Source of the DNA: Nectonema munidae
Lineage: Eukaryota; Nematomorpha; Nectonematoida; Nectonematidae
DNA: 64,000 nt
Direction of reading: 5' to 3'
Assembly: GCA_030549495.1 (NCBI GenBank)
Contig: JAUIRK010000976.1
Location: forward strand, 124,001-188,000
In this document: one piece after another, positions 1 through 12,958 of the stretch
Numbering within the stretch: the first letter of the stretch is position 1
Layout of the letters: every line of letters begins with the position of its first letter
Position numbers and translations under genes: made by a program
Notes under the pieces: model-generated
The model's database searches: none
What the model saw: the letters and a program-made list of their open reading frames with translations, nothing else
What the model was told of the DNA's origin: nothing

Positions 1-3000
1 AAAGTGATACCAAAATTTCTATCTTTTCTACTTAAATTCAGACGTCTTTTTGTATTTTAGGAAAATTTTTTTACAACTATATTGAAAAGAAATTTCACAA
101 TTTTTATCTAATAAGAAAAAGAATAAAGTAAAAACACAAACTGATGCATCATTGGGAATTTAGATGAAAACCAAAATTTTCCGATGAAAGGTTACGGACA
201 AAATATAGGAGAAATTATTCAAGAAATATTTTCAAAATAAACGAAATTACTTGATCCTTAGTTTCCATATATTTCACAAATGTTCATGATAACATATTGA
301 TACAGTAAAACTTCTATAATAGAATTCCTAATCAGTAAAGTGCCTTTGAAATGAGTCGTTAAAAATTCTTACTTCAGGCATATTAATCACAATTGATTAA
401 TATCACCCCCCCCCCCCCTCCCATCTTTCCTGGTCCTAAATTTTCCAAATTAATAATATTTCTAAAAGAATTAGAAAACTTTTTAATAAAATAACTTTCA
501 TTTTTTCTTCCTACGGGCCTGTAGCTTGTGTTTCCACAGGAAGAAGCTTTACTGTTTTTCAAATAAAAGTCATATAAAAAGTTTAAAAATCATAATAAAT
601 TAGAGACCCTTAGTAATAAGCATATCTACATTGCAATTGAAAGCAATTCGAAAATATAGAGAAATCTGCTAGTTCGGCAATACTTTTAATTTCGTATATA
701 TATTTCCGTGACCTGAGTTAAAGTATGTAAACTAACTTGAGCAAAGTAACAAGAAACTTTGTTACACGCTTTTATTCTATTTTTTGAAAGAAACAATTTG
801 AATTTTGTAAACATCGAAGCGACTTTTAGATTGCACAATTTTGGAACCCAAATCCCAAATGTAATAAACGATCAGAGAAAAAGGAAATAAACTTTTTAAT
901 AGCCTTTGCAATTCCCTGCTTTTTGTGATGAGACCACATGTATTGAAATTCAGCTTCCGATTTCTTTGCAACAATTCCCTTGTACAAAACACCTCTACTT
1001 TTCCTAAAAGTAAAAAATAAATGTCAGCTTGTAAATATCATTATACAATATAGATTAATGCATGTTAGAGATAAATTTTTATTTAACGCAAAGTAAACAC
1101 TCTAAGAAAAATAATAACATTTTATCGATACAGTCATTCATAAAATTTGAGTAGAGAGAATAAAAACTTCAAAGTAATTAGCTGGGACGTTTGGCTAAAA
1201 AGAAAATTACAGTTTTCATTTAAGATACTTTGTTAAACATGCCATAATATTCTTACTCTCATTGAAAATGGAAGTTTATTAAAATTGGTGCTAGTCTAGA
1301 GTGAACATTCACCTGCTTTTTATATTAATTAGTTAGTATTTTTATTTCCAGCATTTTGGAACAAAAGAAAAATTTGAACTAAACATTGACCCACAGAAGG
1401 AAATGGCAATTGTTGAATCAAATTCACTACTAACTCTTGTGATGATTTCAGCGAAGTTTGGAAACTTTTTTTGCTAAAAATAAAAATATTTGAAGATCTA
1501 ATTATTTTCTAATTTACAATACAATTATATTTTTATCTTGAATTTTTGTTTACAAATAAACCTCTATGTTGCTTGGAGAAAATTGTTTAGAGAAAAAAAC
1601 AGTGAATAGAAAAAATGTTATTTATTCCATTTACAAAACACAAAAAGGACGTGTACAGGCAAAAGCCCTACCTGGCAAAATCCCTCCCTTCAGAATGAGA
1701 TAGAGGACACCCTCCCCCCCCCCCCCCGCCCCCCGTAAAATCATAGCATAATTGAGCATGTATATTACATAACTTTGTTTTTTAGTACATATTTAAAAAA
1801 ATTCACTTTAATTCTAGCAAATCATACAATGGTAAGCAAAATTTACTTTATTAAATTTAAAGGTAATAAAGAATCTTCTCCTCATGAGAATCTCCTGGGG
1901 TAGGGAGGGGGGCTTTTGTCAGGGGGTGTAGATATGCCATGCCATGCCAATGAAAGTTGGAAGATTACCTCTAATTGGCTCAATACATTGATCTAAACCC
2001 GATTCGACGCTTAGGCCGCTTTTAAATCATAAATCAATTTTAGTAAAATAAAAAGTTGGGATCGTATGAGAATGGATGTTAATTTTTTCTTATCAATAAA
2101 AATGATTGATGCTTCCGAAATTTAAGTTTTTGAATTAGAGATACAGTAGAATATTTTGAATAGTCTAAGATAGAAACGTTCCATCTCGATCGTGTGTAGT
2201 TGTTTCAAATGTTATATATATATATACTATTCAAAGTAAAGAAGGAAATATATACTACAAGTAAAATTGTCTGGGCAAAGAAACCTTGATGAAAATAACG
2301 AGACAAAAGACACATTAACTTTGAAATTTGCATTATTTGAAATAATCTGGAAGATGATGGTATTTAAAATTTTAAATCTTACATTGTAAAGGATGAAATG
2401 ATAGCGTCTTTTGGTATCAAGAAGGAGAAGGTCTTTTCAATCGATTTTGAGTAGTTGTTGAAAACTTCGAAATAGAATTCTGTCTGTGCAAACCTGTAGA
2501 GTATCTTAGAAGTTATATGGAACAAATTGAGTTTCAGTTCTTCATCTTCACCCTTTTAATTTAAATAAAATTGTTATGATTACATGACAAGAATTGAATT
2601 ATACATCTTACAATTTCAATTAATAGGACCCGAGTAATGTGTCCTATTTTTATGAAAAGGGGCTGGGGCCTATTCCTTTTAGGAGATAATGTTAATCAGG
2701 AGATACATCTGCTTTCCAGCGCTTCAATAAAATAAACTTTGAGAAAAAAGTTAACAAAAAAATGATTATATTTTAGTAAAACTTGATGGGCATTCAAAAG
2801 CCCTTATGAGAGTCAAGATCATATAACTATTACTTTCGTTAACATAGTGGTAAAATATTGTTTTGAAAAGTGATGTTTCCAATCTTAGTGAAAGACCCCA
2901 AGTTCTATTCAACTAAAACTAACGTAAGAATGAATAAATTCTTTAAATATACCTGAAAAAGCAGCATAACATTTAAGAAAATAAATACAGTAGAAAGGGA

Positions 3001-4022
3001 TCTAAACATTTTTTCGTGAAAGAAAACAAGCAAATATTGAAGAGTATGCTGAATTGAAGAAGGTTGGGATTTTATTTTATAATGTGACTTCAGCTTTCAA
3101 AGTATGTCAATTTATACCCCCACCCAAATTAGCAAACAATAAAGATGTCTACTCCGTTTGCCTAACATTCTTGCCACAATTCTTTGAGAAAGAAAGGAAA
3201 ACTTTTGGCAAAGGCGAAATTTGTGCAATCTATTTCCTTAATTATTCATATTCACATACTCTAGAAAGGAGATGTATTCGAAATCCTGCCAACTTGTCCA
3301 TGGTAAGCCTAACGGCTGGAGACAAAGATATTGTAAACTTGGTTTGCATATCGACTTTAATCTTCAACTATTTAGAGTACTATTGAAGTATTGAATGTTG
3401 ACAAGCTTGGCAAAACACTAATTGCTTCAGTGTATTCCATCATTAAAAATTCGTATTCTTGAGAGCAATTTGTCATTCATGAGATGATAATGTATGCATC
3501 TATGCTTCCATTGTAGTTGCTCTCTTTTCCATGTGATAGAGCAAAATAGTTAGTAAAGTTTGCCAAAGTCGTTGCAGGTTTTGATGCAGTGCCTCTATTG
3601 CCATGCAAAGTTAGTAAACTAACAAATGTCTCTACGATAGAAATTCGTCTTCGCATTTTTTCCAACATGCAAAACAATTTTTATCCGAAATGAAAAGAAT
3701 TGAATTTATTCATCCAAATACCATTGATAGTTTTGTGTAGAATATATGCAAAGTAAAGATCCTAGATTCTCAAAACATTTAAAAATAAAGTGATATAACT
3801 TTTGTTTTAGGTTTATTTATCTTTTGTCACAATCATACCTTTCATCATTTTAAAATTTGAAATTTGAATTATTAAGAGGATGTAAAAAACGCAAGTCACA
3901 AACAGAAATTTAGCATAGGGGGGGGGGCAACTTTAAAAAATACTAGTTTATATTTTCGCTACTCAAATTTACTGTTGAAACGGGTTTTGAGTCAGAATAA
4001 TTTTTGTCATATCTTTAATATA
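1..4022. other. AT-rich stretch without a recognisable gene
   Basis: No protein family or RNA gene is recognised here. Open frames at 3054-3386 (+, 110 codons) and 3477-3677 (-, 66 codons) have no recognisable domain, and I do not treat them as genes. A homopolymeric C tract lies near 404-418 and others near 1712-1735. A Tigger/pogo-like end word (tacagtaaaac) begins at about 301, but no matching right end was found. Confidence 0.5.
1656..1931. mobile_element. Possible palindromic MITE with C/G-rich ends
   Basis: The left side reads caggcaaaagccctacc. The right side, read on the other strand, gives ctgacaaaagccccccctcc, so the two ends form an imperfect terminal inverted repeat. A long C tract lies inside. 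No convincing target-site duplication was found, so the exact ends and the superfamily are open. Confidence 0.35.
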
Positions 4023-4930
4023 GATGTAATCAGTGGTGGGATTCAGCCGGTTCGCTCCTACTCGATGGAATAGTTTCAAAAAAAAATTGAATTTTTAGCG
4101 AGTAGTCTCAAAAGAGTTACAAATTTCCAATGTATATTTTTATTTTCATCTCGTTAATTATTTTTATTTATTATTAAAAGTTTGAAATCTTTTCGGTATA
4201 TTGCATGTTTATGATTAAATATATATATGTATGTTTTGATTCTGTACCTTCTTTCACTGAATGAAAAAAATCATATACATCACATGCAAACTTCCCAGCC
4301 TCCTCTGTCCAACTTCTTCTTAGTACACTTCACAATAAACATAAAAAACTGTTTCATCGTCTTTCGAAAAACATCATTCCAAATTAGTATCCCTTGTAAT
4401 ATGAATGTTTCACACACATGAAAATATTCGAAATCAAATAATGAAAAAAAAATCTTTGACCTTTCAATTCTTAACTGAAACTAACACTGAATATCATTTG
4501 AACTGTTGTTTTTCAATTTAACCGTATACAACCTCACCGCGAAAAATCACCTCTTTTCATAGTTTTTGCAAATTCTTTCACTTTTGGTATAAAAATCTTT
4601 AGTTTTAAAATTGGTGAAACATATTTATAATTTATCTTTTTGAAGTTACTTTTAAAATTTTGACGAAACTACAAAAAATCAAAAAATTTTTTTTTTCAAA
4701 ATTTCCATTTTGCTTTCAGGATTTCAAAAAAAAATTTTGAAAAAATTTTCGATTGAAAAAATTTGGAAATTCATTTTTAATTTTAATTCGTATAATGAAA
4801 AATTTTCAAAACTAATTTATAATAATTTTTTTGCATTTTAGAGTCGTCTTGCTTCATAGAATTTTCGAAAACTCACTGTATTGAAAAGTTGCTAGTTATT
4901 ATGAAAAGATAAAAAAGTATAATAAATTTC

Positions 4931-6845
4931 ATGAATAAAAACTCGAAAAATGATGAAATTGATGGGATGAAATATGTATCTCACCCTTTTCAGCAAGAAT
5001 CAAATGTTGAAAATATTTTTGACAAAGCTCCAGAAAGTTCAAACGCATCGCATCCATTTATTTCAGTTCTACCAAGTTGCTGGAGTGAGGACCAATTCAA
5101 CACATTCAAAGCAAAAAACTAGGATGCCTACATTGTTCAAAAAGAGAAAAAGTAAATCTTTTTGCCACTGGACTACGCATTTCTTCCGAGTGGGCCAACT
5201 GCAGCGTTGAGCCATCTGGAAATACAAAAACTTCTCGACAAGCATCTTTGAGGAAAAAAAAACGATATCATTTTTCATCCAAGGCGCATTCAATTTGTGT
5301 TAAAGAAAGCACTGAAGTCTCGAAGACCACAATTAGCGAAAGTTTTGATAAAATCAATGAAAAGTTTTTAGACTCTTTTTAATACCGTTTACAGTATGGC
5401 AAAAAAACTGCAGACCCTTTTCTCATATCGAGTATTTGGTGAGCTTCAACAAATAAATGGTGTACAAATGAGTGTTGGGCTTCACTCTCGTAAAACGGCC
5501 GTAAAGATTGTTGACCACATTTCAACAAATCTTAAAAAAAAAGTTTTCACCAAAATTATTGAAAAAAAACGGAAATTTTGCATAATAGTAGACGATGCTT
5601 CCACCATATCCAACAAATCAGTGCTCATCATTTTTTGAAGGTAGAGGACACTGAAGCCTCACCAGTTATATTTTTTGATTTGGTTGAACTTGAGGATCAG
5701 GGTGCAGAAAACATTTTTTCATCGCTTTTATCAAGTTTAAAGAATGGTGGTATTAACGAAGATTATTTGAGAGAAAATTCAGTTGCGTTTTGCTCAGATG
5801 GAGCTAGTGTCATGCTTGGACGTCATTCAGGCGTAGGTATTCGATTCAGAAAAAGTTTTCCCAATATTGTTCTTTGGCATTGCCTTAAACACCGGTTAAA
5901 GTTGGTACTGGATGACTCCGTGAATGATGTAAAGCAGGTTAATCATTTTAAAATATTCATTGATAAGATCTTTAAAATTTTTCATCAGTCAAACTAAAAT
6001 CAAAATGAGCTTTTTAAAATTTCATCAGAGCTAGGGCAGTAAATTTTAAAAATAGGTAGGGTCTTGGGTCCCAGGTGGGCTGCTTGTAGTTTGAGGACTA
6101 TTATTGCTGTATGGCGTGGCTACCTTTCTCTTTATAAGTTTTTTTCAAACGAAGGCTTTTTGGGGATGGCAACACGATTATCGAACAAAAGTTTTCTCTA
6201 TGATTTGGCTTTGATGATTGATATTCTTCAAGAAGTCTCAATATTGTCCAACGGTTTGCAAGCGAGAAAAATAACGATTCAAAAAGCAGATAAACTCATT
6301 AAAAGATCCATCAAAGCTTTTAACTTGATGATTGAAAGTAAGGGCGTTAACGAAAAAGAAGGAGATAAAAAAATTATGGAATAGTTGAAAGAAATTGAGT
6401 GAGTTGAAAATTCTAAAATATTCAGAATTCCACCTCAAAATCTTCTTCAAAAAGTGATTGAAAACATTGAAAAGCGTATGATGAGCAATGACTTTATCAA
6501 AGCATCATCTTGTTCCACTGAGATTGACCACAAAATCCTCGAGTTTTCATATTTTTGGATCCGAATTCATGGCAGATTGAAGAGGTGATTATTCCATGGA
6601 AAGAAGGCGAGGAAAGACTCATTCATTTCGAAAGATTTCTTTGTCATCAAATCGATCTCAATGAATATAGAGATTATATTGAAAACTCATTAATTCAAAC
6701 GAAAACTTTACAATCATCCGACTTACCAGAGAGGATAAAAAGGGCTAAAAATATATTGAATGTCGTGGCTGTTAGTACAGCGAAAGGAGAGAGAGCCTTT
6801 TCAATGATGAACAATATATGTTCCGAAAAAAGAAAGCGATTGTGA
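4931..6845 (+). pseudogene. hAT transposase remnant (KIAA1586/GTF2IRD2-like)
   Basis: Fragments in several frames carry the hAT transposase order. An early catalytic-core part at about 5396-5640 includes a CIIVDDAST stretch where the first catalytic Asp of the RNase H-like fold is expected. A middle part at 5640-5997 contains CSDGASVMLG and LWHCLKHRL, typical of KIAA1586-like hAT proteins. An inner helical part lies at 6064-6384. The C-terminal dimerisation region at 6555-6845 contains STAKGERAFSMMNNI. Frame changes and in-frame stops separate the pieces (near 5123, 5640, 5998, 6385 and 6540), so no active protein is expected. It lies within the left part of the hAT bounded by 4031 and 14316 and is very probably that element's own transposase. 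Confidence 0.8.
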
Positions 6846-7075
6846 CAACACGCAAAACTTGCCAGCCTTATTATATATTTAAATGTGTAAATCGTAAAAT
6901 GCTTAAAAAATATACTTAAAATAAAAATTTTCAAAAAATATTTTACATACATATTGAAAGCCACATTTCAAAAATTCTACCTAAAAGTTAAAAAAATTTA
7001 ACTTTGAAATTGCAGTTTTATTTCATAAAAACTATATGATTGGTTGAAATGTTTATGTAATATATAATAATAATA
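6845..7075 (+). repeat. hAT 3' tail segment, duplicated at 20.9 kb
   Basis: This stretch directly follows the transposase remnant and recurs, nearly unchanged, at 20929-21142 in the same orientation. It is best read as the 3' untranslated part of this hAT family. Confidence 0.7.
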
Positions 7076-7368
7076 ATACTACTACCAATACTACTTTTTG
7101 AAAATTTTTACTTGTTTGATTTGAAGAAAGAATTCAACTGTTTTTCAATATTTCTTTTTCATGATATATATATCATTAGAAAGCTTATCGTTTGCTACAT
7201 ACTCTAGAATAATTTATTTTTGCAAAAGTTTTAACAAATTTTAATAAATGGACTTTACTTCGAAAAATTTTGTCTAAATTTTTGAAAAAATTACGGACCA
7301 CCTTTTTGTTTACGCATAATGTGAAGATTTTTAAAAAAATTGAATGAAAATGATATCATTGGAAAGGT

Positions 7369-8060
7369 ATACTCTTTGTGGTTAACATAGGCTAGGTTAT
7401 ACAAATAAATATATTTTCATTTTTCCAAAATCTGCTTTTATGTGAGTTCAGTCAAGTTTTATCTAGTTTCAAAAAATACCAATAATAATTAACGTTCTTA
7501 ATTTATATAATATTTTTTCAATATTTTATATTCACAAAGGTAAAATATGATTTTTTACATTTTAAAATTTCATAGTTGAAGAAAACTGTCGAAAATTAAT
7601 ATATATTTTTTACTTTTTATGGGTCAGTAGTACAGGTCAGTATAATGTTTTTCTAATAAATTTAAAATTATTTTTAAAGTGAAAAATGTTGATCGAATGT
7701 ACAAGATTTGAAGCTATACTCTTTGTGGGTAAAATAGGCTAGGTTTTACAAATAAATATATTTTTATTTTTCCAAAATCCGCTTTTATGTGAGGTCAGTC
7801 AACTTTTATCTAGTTTCAAAAAATACCAATAATTAACGTGATGAGTTTATATATTATTTCTTCAAAATTTTATATTCACAAAGGCAGAATATGTTTTTAA
7901 CATTTTAAAATGTCATAGTTAAATAAAACTGTCGAAAATTAATATTTATTTTTTACTTTTTATGGGTCAGTAGTATAGGTCAGTATAATATTTTTCTAAT
8001 AAATTTTAAATTATTTTTCAAGTGAAAATGTCGATTAAATGTACTAGTTTTGTTTGATAA
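7369..8060 (+). repeat. Tandem duplication of a ~347-bp unit
   Basis: The stretch starting atactctttgtgg at 7369 recurs at 7716 and runs on through the words ggtcagtataat and gatcgaatgtac. A partial third copy of its tail occurs near 8855-8950. The copies differ by scattered substitutions and small indels. No coding potential is seen. Confidence 0.75.
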
Positions 8061-8555
8061 TCGTAGTCTACTTTTATTTAGTTTAGATACAACCTTTCTA
8101 ATTTTTAACGAAGGGCATTCGTTATATTTATACCGACAGTGTGCGAGGAATAAATCACATTATTGATTGATTTTAGAGCATAATTATGCGAAGAAAGATG
8201 AACACATGTTGCATTACGCGTTTGTGAGCGCAGTGAATTCTTATCTCGCATACGCTTCACCACATCTTTAGCACGCGTGTGTGGTTTATTAATGTCGATT
8301 GAATGTACGAATTTTGTTTGATAATCGTAGTCTACTTTTATTTAGTTTAGATACAACCTTTCTAATTTTTAACGAAGGGCATTCGTTATATTTATACCGA
8401 CAGTGTGCGAAGAATAAATCACATTATTGATTGATTTTAGAGCATAACTATGCGAAGAAAGATGAACACATGTTGCATTACGCGTTTGTGAGCGCAGTGA
8501 ATTCTTATCTCGCATACGCTTCACCACATCTTTAGCACGCGTGTGTGGTTTATTT
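8030..8555 (+). repeat. Nearly identical tandem pair of a ~263-bp, CpG-containing unit
   Basis: Copy one begins at 8030 (gtcgattaaatg) and copy two at 8293 (gtcgattgaatg). By eye they differ at only about six positions. The unit is richer in G, C and CpG than its surroundings, with words such as acgcgtttgtgagcgcag and gcacgcgtgtgtgg. No open frame or known RNA was recognised. The high identity indicates a recent duplication inside an older, decayed hAT. Confidence 0.8.
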
Positions 8556-9426
8556 TATCGGGCTAGTGTACGCTTAGTTTATTTGTAGTGTTCCTAGCTT
8601 AAATCTTAGTCAAATATTAAAACGCTTATAACTTTCACATTTCTCAACAAAATGCATCATGCGATATACCAAATTAAAGCATTTTTTATGGGCTTTCAGA
8701 ATACATTACTTATATCATAAGTACTTAAGAAATACCATTTTACTGTTTTTATTTTCCATGGGCTTCATACCATTAATTAGCAGATAAGGGATGCATTTTA
8801 AACTAAAGCTCCTTTCATTAGGACAAATTTTTAAATTAACCTTCGTTTTTTTTATTGGTCAGTATAATGTTTTTCTAATAAATTTAAAATTATTTTTGAA
8901 GTTAAAAATGTAGATCGAATGTACAAGTTTTGTTGGATAATCGTAGTCCACTATTTATTTTTAGATTTTTATAAAATCATTTTAGTTTTTGGTTTTTTAT
9001 AAATTAACATTCGTTTTTTACTTCTTTTGAATAATCATCCAAAATTTAAGTGCGGGTTTGATTTACACTTTGATTCGAAAAAAATATGTTTTGGATAAAT
9101 ATTTTTTTTATTATTGTTTACTGCATATAAATTTCTAAAGAGAAGATAAATAGATCAAAATATGTGTTTTAATCAATTTTTCTCAATAAGTATTGAAGCT
9201 ATGAGGTAGCAAAATATGAACAGAAAGTTTGATATTTTTTGATTTTTTAAAGAATATTTTTCGATTCTTTGATCACAGAATTTTATTTTGATTATTTGAC
9301 AAATATAATATTTAAAATCGTCCAAATTGCAAAGTATAGGTATTTTAAACAAAGCAGTAATATATTTGAAGAAATAATTTTCAGTATAAAGAGTTTAGAA
9401 AACTCTTCTCTAATATGTAATGATAT

Positions 9427-10632
9427 ATTCTCATAACCTGTACGGTTGAACGCGGGTAGACAACTTGCGTTTTATCTCCAACCCGTATATTACGATGATT
9501 CTTCTCCAACCTGTATTCTACGATGATTCATCTCCAAACTATATACTACAATGATTCATCTCTAACCTGTAAACTACGATGATTCTCTCTAACTATACTA
9601 CGATGATTCATCTTCAACTATACTATGTTCCTATTCCATGCAAATAACTAGGGAGACAATGTTACTCTGTTACAAAAGTTAATATTTGATATACTATTCG
9701 GGAGAAGATGCTACATAAGTTATTACCTATATACATTATACCTGTATACTACGATGGTTCAACCCTTGTATACCGCGATAATTCATATCAAAAGAATCGA
9801 AAAATATTTTTTAAAAAATAAAAAAATATCAAACTTTCTGTTCATATTTTGCTACTTTCATACGATGTTACAAAAGTTATTACCTATACTTTGCAATTTG
9901 CACGATTTTAAATATTATATTTGTCGAATAATCAAAGAATCGAAAAATGTTCAAATCAAAAAATATTTATTCTTTTTAAATATATCGTTGGCTCCCCCTT
10001 ACTTTTAGTTACGTATGTGCATAATTTGATAAAAATTAATTTTTAAAGACTAGGTTTATCTTTCAATTTTAAAAGTAAGGGGAGCCAACGATATATTTAA
10101 AAAGAATAAATATTTTTTGATTTGAACATTTTTCGATTCTTTGATTATTCGACAAATATAATATTTAAAATCGTGCAAATTGCAAAGTATAGGTAATAAC
10201 TTTTGTAACATCGTATGAGGTAGCAAAATATGAACAGAAAGTTTGATATTTTTTTATTTTTTAAAAAATATTTTTCGATTCTTTGATATGAATTATCGCG
10301 GTATACAGGTTGGAGATGAACCATCGTAGTATACAGGTATAATGTATATAGGTAATAACTTATGTAGCATCGTCTCCCCGAATGAGGTATATCAAATCTT
10401 ACATCTAGCAGAATGTGAACAGAAAGTTGAACATTGTCTCCCTAGTTATTTGTACATGGAATAGAAACCATCGTAGTATACAGGTTGAAGATGAATCATC
10501 GTAGTATACAGGTTAGAGATGAATCATCGTAGTATACAGGTTAGAGATGAATCATTGTAGTATATAGTTTGGAGATGAATCATCGTAGAATACAGGTTGG
10601 AGAAGAATCATCGTAATATACGGGTTGGAGAT
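9427..10632. mobile_element. Foldback element with minisatellite arms
   Basis: Two long arms (about 9477-10007 and 10070-10632) are near-perfect inverted copies around a ~62-bp spacer. The outer part of each arm is a run of a 28-bp unit (gatgaatcatcgtagtatac plus aggttaga), six or so copies per arm. The left end extends to about 9427 with a sequence found in reverse complement at the end of the copy near 30605. The right end is cut by an AT-dinucleotide stretch and the LINE that follows. The architecture matches Drosophila FB elements, whose long inverted repeats are built from short tandem repeats; homology to FB is not claimed. A further partial copy of the inner arm lies at about 9200-9350. 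Confidence 0.8.
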
Positions 10633-11038
10633 ATTATATATATATATATATATTTATATTATATTATAAATTTATTTTATTTAAAGAACCAAATAGACAA
10701 AGACAAAGCAATAATGAAATATGTTTTAATGCAGCCGAAAAAAAAGGTTTTGCATTTTTTTTTCTTCTCCATATTTTCACAACTCTTGAGTCTTGTTTTG
10801 AAGATCTCCAAAGGGAAATTAATCCTTCGAGATGAAGAATCTTCAGAAACGCAACTTTGCAAATTGGTTTGTGTGCATAATACATCATAAATAATAATAA
10901 TAGAAAATATATATAATTTTGGATGAAAAAGGGTAGTAAAAATAATGAAACTTATCACAAGATCTTGTATTATAAGAGTGAATAGAGTTATTTCTAGAAT
11001 AGAAGTCATTAAAAAACCTTTCAATATGGTTGATAGAA

Positions 11039-12943
11039 TTATAGAAAAAAAATTGAGGAAACTAAATAGTTGATTTGGTATATGTTTAGATAGCGATCTT
11101 GAAAAATAACATTCATATTGATGTTCAAAAATAATCTGTGTTGGAGAGAGTTTATTCTACTCATAAGCCTATATTTGGAAGATCCCCAGAGTATATTTGC
11201 ATATTTTATATGGGGGTATATATATGCATAATAAAGTACCTTATTATATGCCATATATGCCGGAACAAAAATGTAGCAATGCCTTTTCAGTAGAAGATCC
11301 CGAAATGAAAGCGTACTGTTGAAAAGAAATTAAACCGAATTTGGTGATAAAAGATATCATTTTATTTGAAATAATTTTTTCAAAGATTTTGGAAAAAACC
11401 GATAAGACAGAAATGGGCCTAAAGTTTGATGGAGAAAGTTTCTTACCACTTTTAGGCAAAGGAACTATTTTAGCCAGCTTGAGGCACTTAGCGAAAATTT
11501 TAGAGTGAAGAGAATAGTTGTATAAATAGAGAAGTGTATTTTCCATATAAGGCAAAGAAGAAATAAGCGCTTTCAAACAAATTTCATCATACCCAATAGA
11601 TTTTAAATTTTTCAAAGAGGAGATAACAATATATATGTCTTCTATATTAAGAGTAGGTAAGAAAAAAGATACAGTATTCGAAGACAGAGAATCATCAAGA
11701 AAACTATGGCAGTCACTAGATATAGTTTGTTCACTTCGCATTATAAATGGTATAAAATCCTCAGATTGGTGAGTAATCGCACCCCTATTTTTCAATACTT
11801 ATATTTCATTAATTGTTCTCCATATGTTCTTTTTATTTTATTCAAGCTTATTAGAGTAATAATCACTTTTTGCATTCTTCACTTGATATTTAAAGAACTT
11901 CAAGTAATTTCTGTATTTAATTTCACTCTGATAAGAAGACGGGTTCTTTCTATATTTTTTATATAAAAATTCTTTTATTATTTTAAATTTCATAAGGTCG
12001 GGAGAAAGCCAAGAGTTTACCAATGATTTAGGAGAAACAGGTTTTAAAGGAAATGAAATATCATATACCTTTTTGTATAACCTCATGAAAACTGAGAAGG
12101 CACTTTCGCAATTTTCTGCAAGATAGACAGGTGAAAAATTAGTTTGACTTATTATTCTACTGAATGTATGATGATTTCGTGTTGAGAAACATCGTTTAAA
12201 TACGATTTCATCTGAAACATTAGAGTGTATAAAAAAATTTTGAAAGCATAAAATATTTGAATAATGGTCAGAAAAATCAGTATATACATTATAAGATTCG
12301 TAAGAGTTGCTAAAATTAAAAAAAATATTGTCAATAAGAGTACCGGAATACCGTGTACATTTAGTCATTCCAGGCAAAAGATTCTTTTTCAAGAGTGTGT
12401 TTAGGAAATTAAAAGAATGCGAACAAGAAGCGCTGCTAAGCATGTTGATGTTGAAATCTCCACAGATAACATTGTTTATAGACAAGTCAAGTGTTGAAAG
12501 AAAGTTTTCAAAAAACAGAATAAATCTATCAACGCTACTAGAAGGGGGACTATAAAAACAGAAATGTTTAGAATACGTTTATTAACAACAAACTTTGCAG
12601 TTAAGAAAAATAAAGCAACGCCACCACCTCTTTTATCTCTCTCATATGTTTCTACGTGATATCCTGGTAGCAAAAAATTCAAAGAGTTTACCTGCCAGAT
12701 TTCAGATAAACAGAGGAAATCAAAGGTAAAATTTATCGAAGAAAGAAAAACTACAAGTCCATCAAAATTTGCATCCAAACTACGAATATTTACATGTAAG
12801 ATTTTGAGTGAAGTTGAACCCTTAAAAGAAGAAAGGTTTTTCAGCTTTTCTTGTGAAATGATTTTTGTGTTAGAAAGAAGATAATCATCAAAATCATTAA
12901 ATATTATTGAATCAAACAAATCATATTTATACTCAACAGTCAT
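11039..12943 (-). pseudogene. LINE ORF2 (endonuclease and reverse transcriptase), broken
   Basis: The N-terminal frame from 12943 shows an AP-endonuclease-like start with LKILHVNIRSLDANFDGL, LCLSEIW and KRGGGVALFF. A second frame (12485-11838) has CGDFNINML and SDHYSNILC, the catalytic D and SDH motifs of the endonuclease. A third frame (11795-11244) holds the early reverse transcriptase motifs LKNLKSIGYDEI, KIVPLPKSGK and NFRPISVLSVFSKIFEK. It then jumps to a C-terminal frame (11254-11039) with YIYPHIKYANILWGS, skipping the catalytic palm. The protein would be inactive. Confidence 0.8.
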
Positions 12944-12958
12944 AAGAATTAAAATATT

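Noticed and set aside
3054-3386. 110-codon open frame on the + strand
   Set aside because: There is no recognisable domain, no splice context or neighbour support, and the frame opens only with a non-ATG codon.
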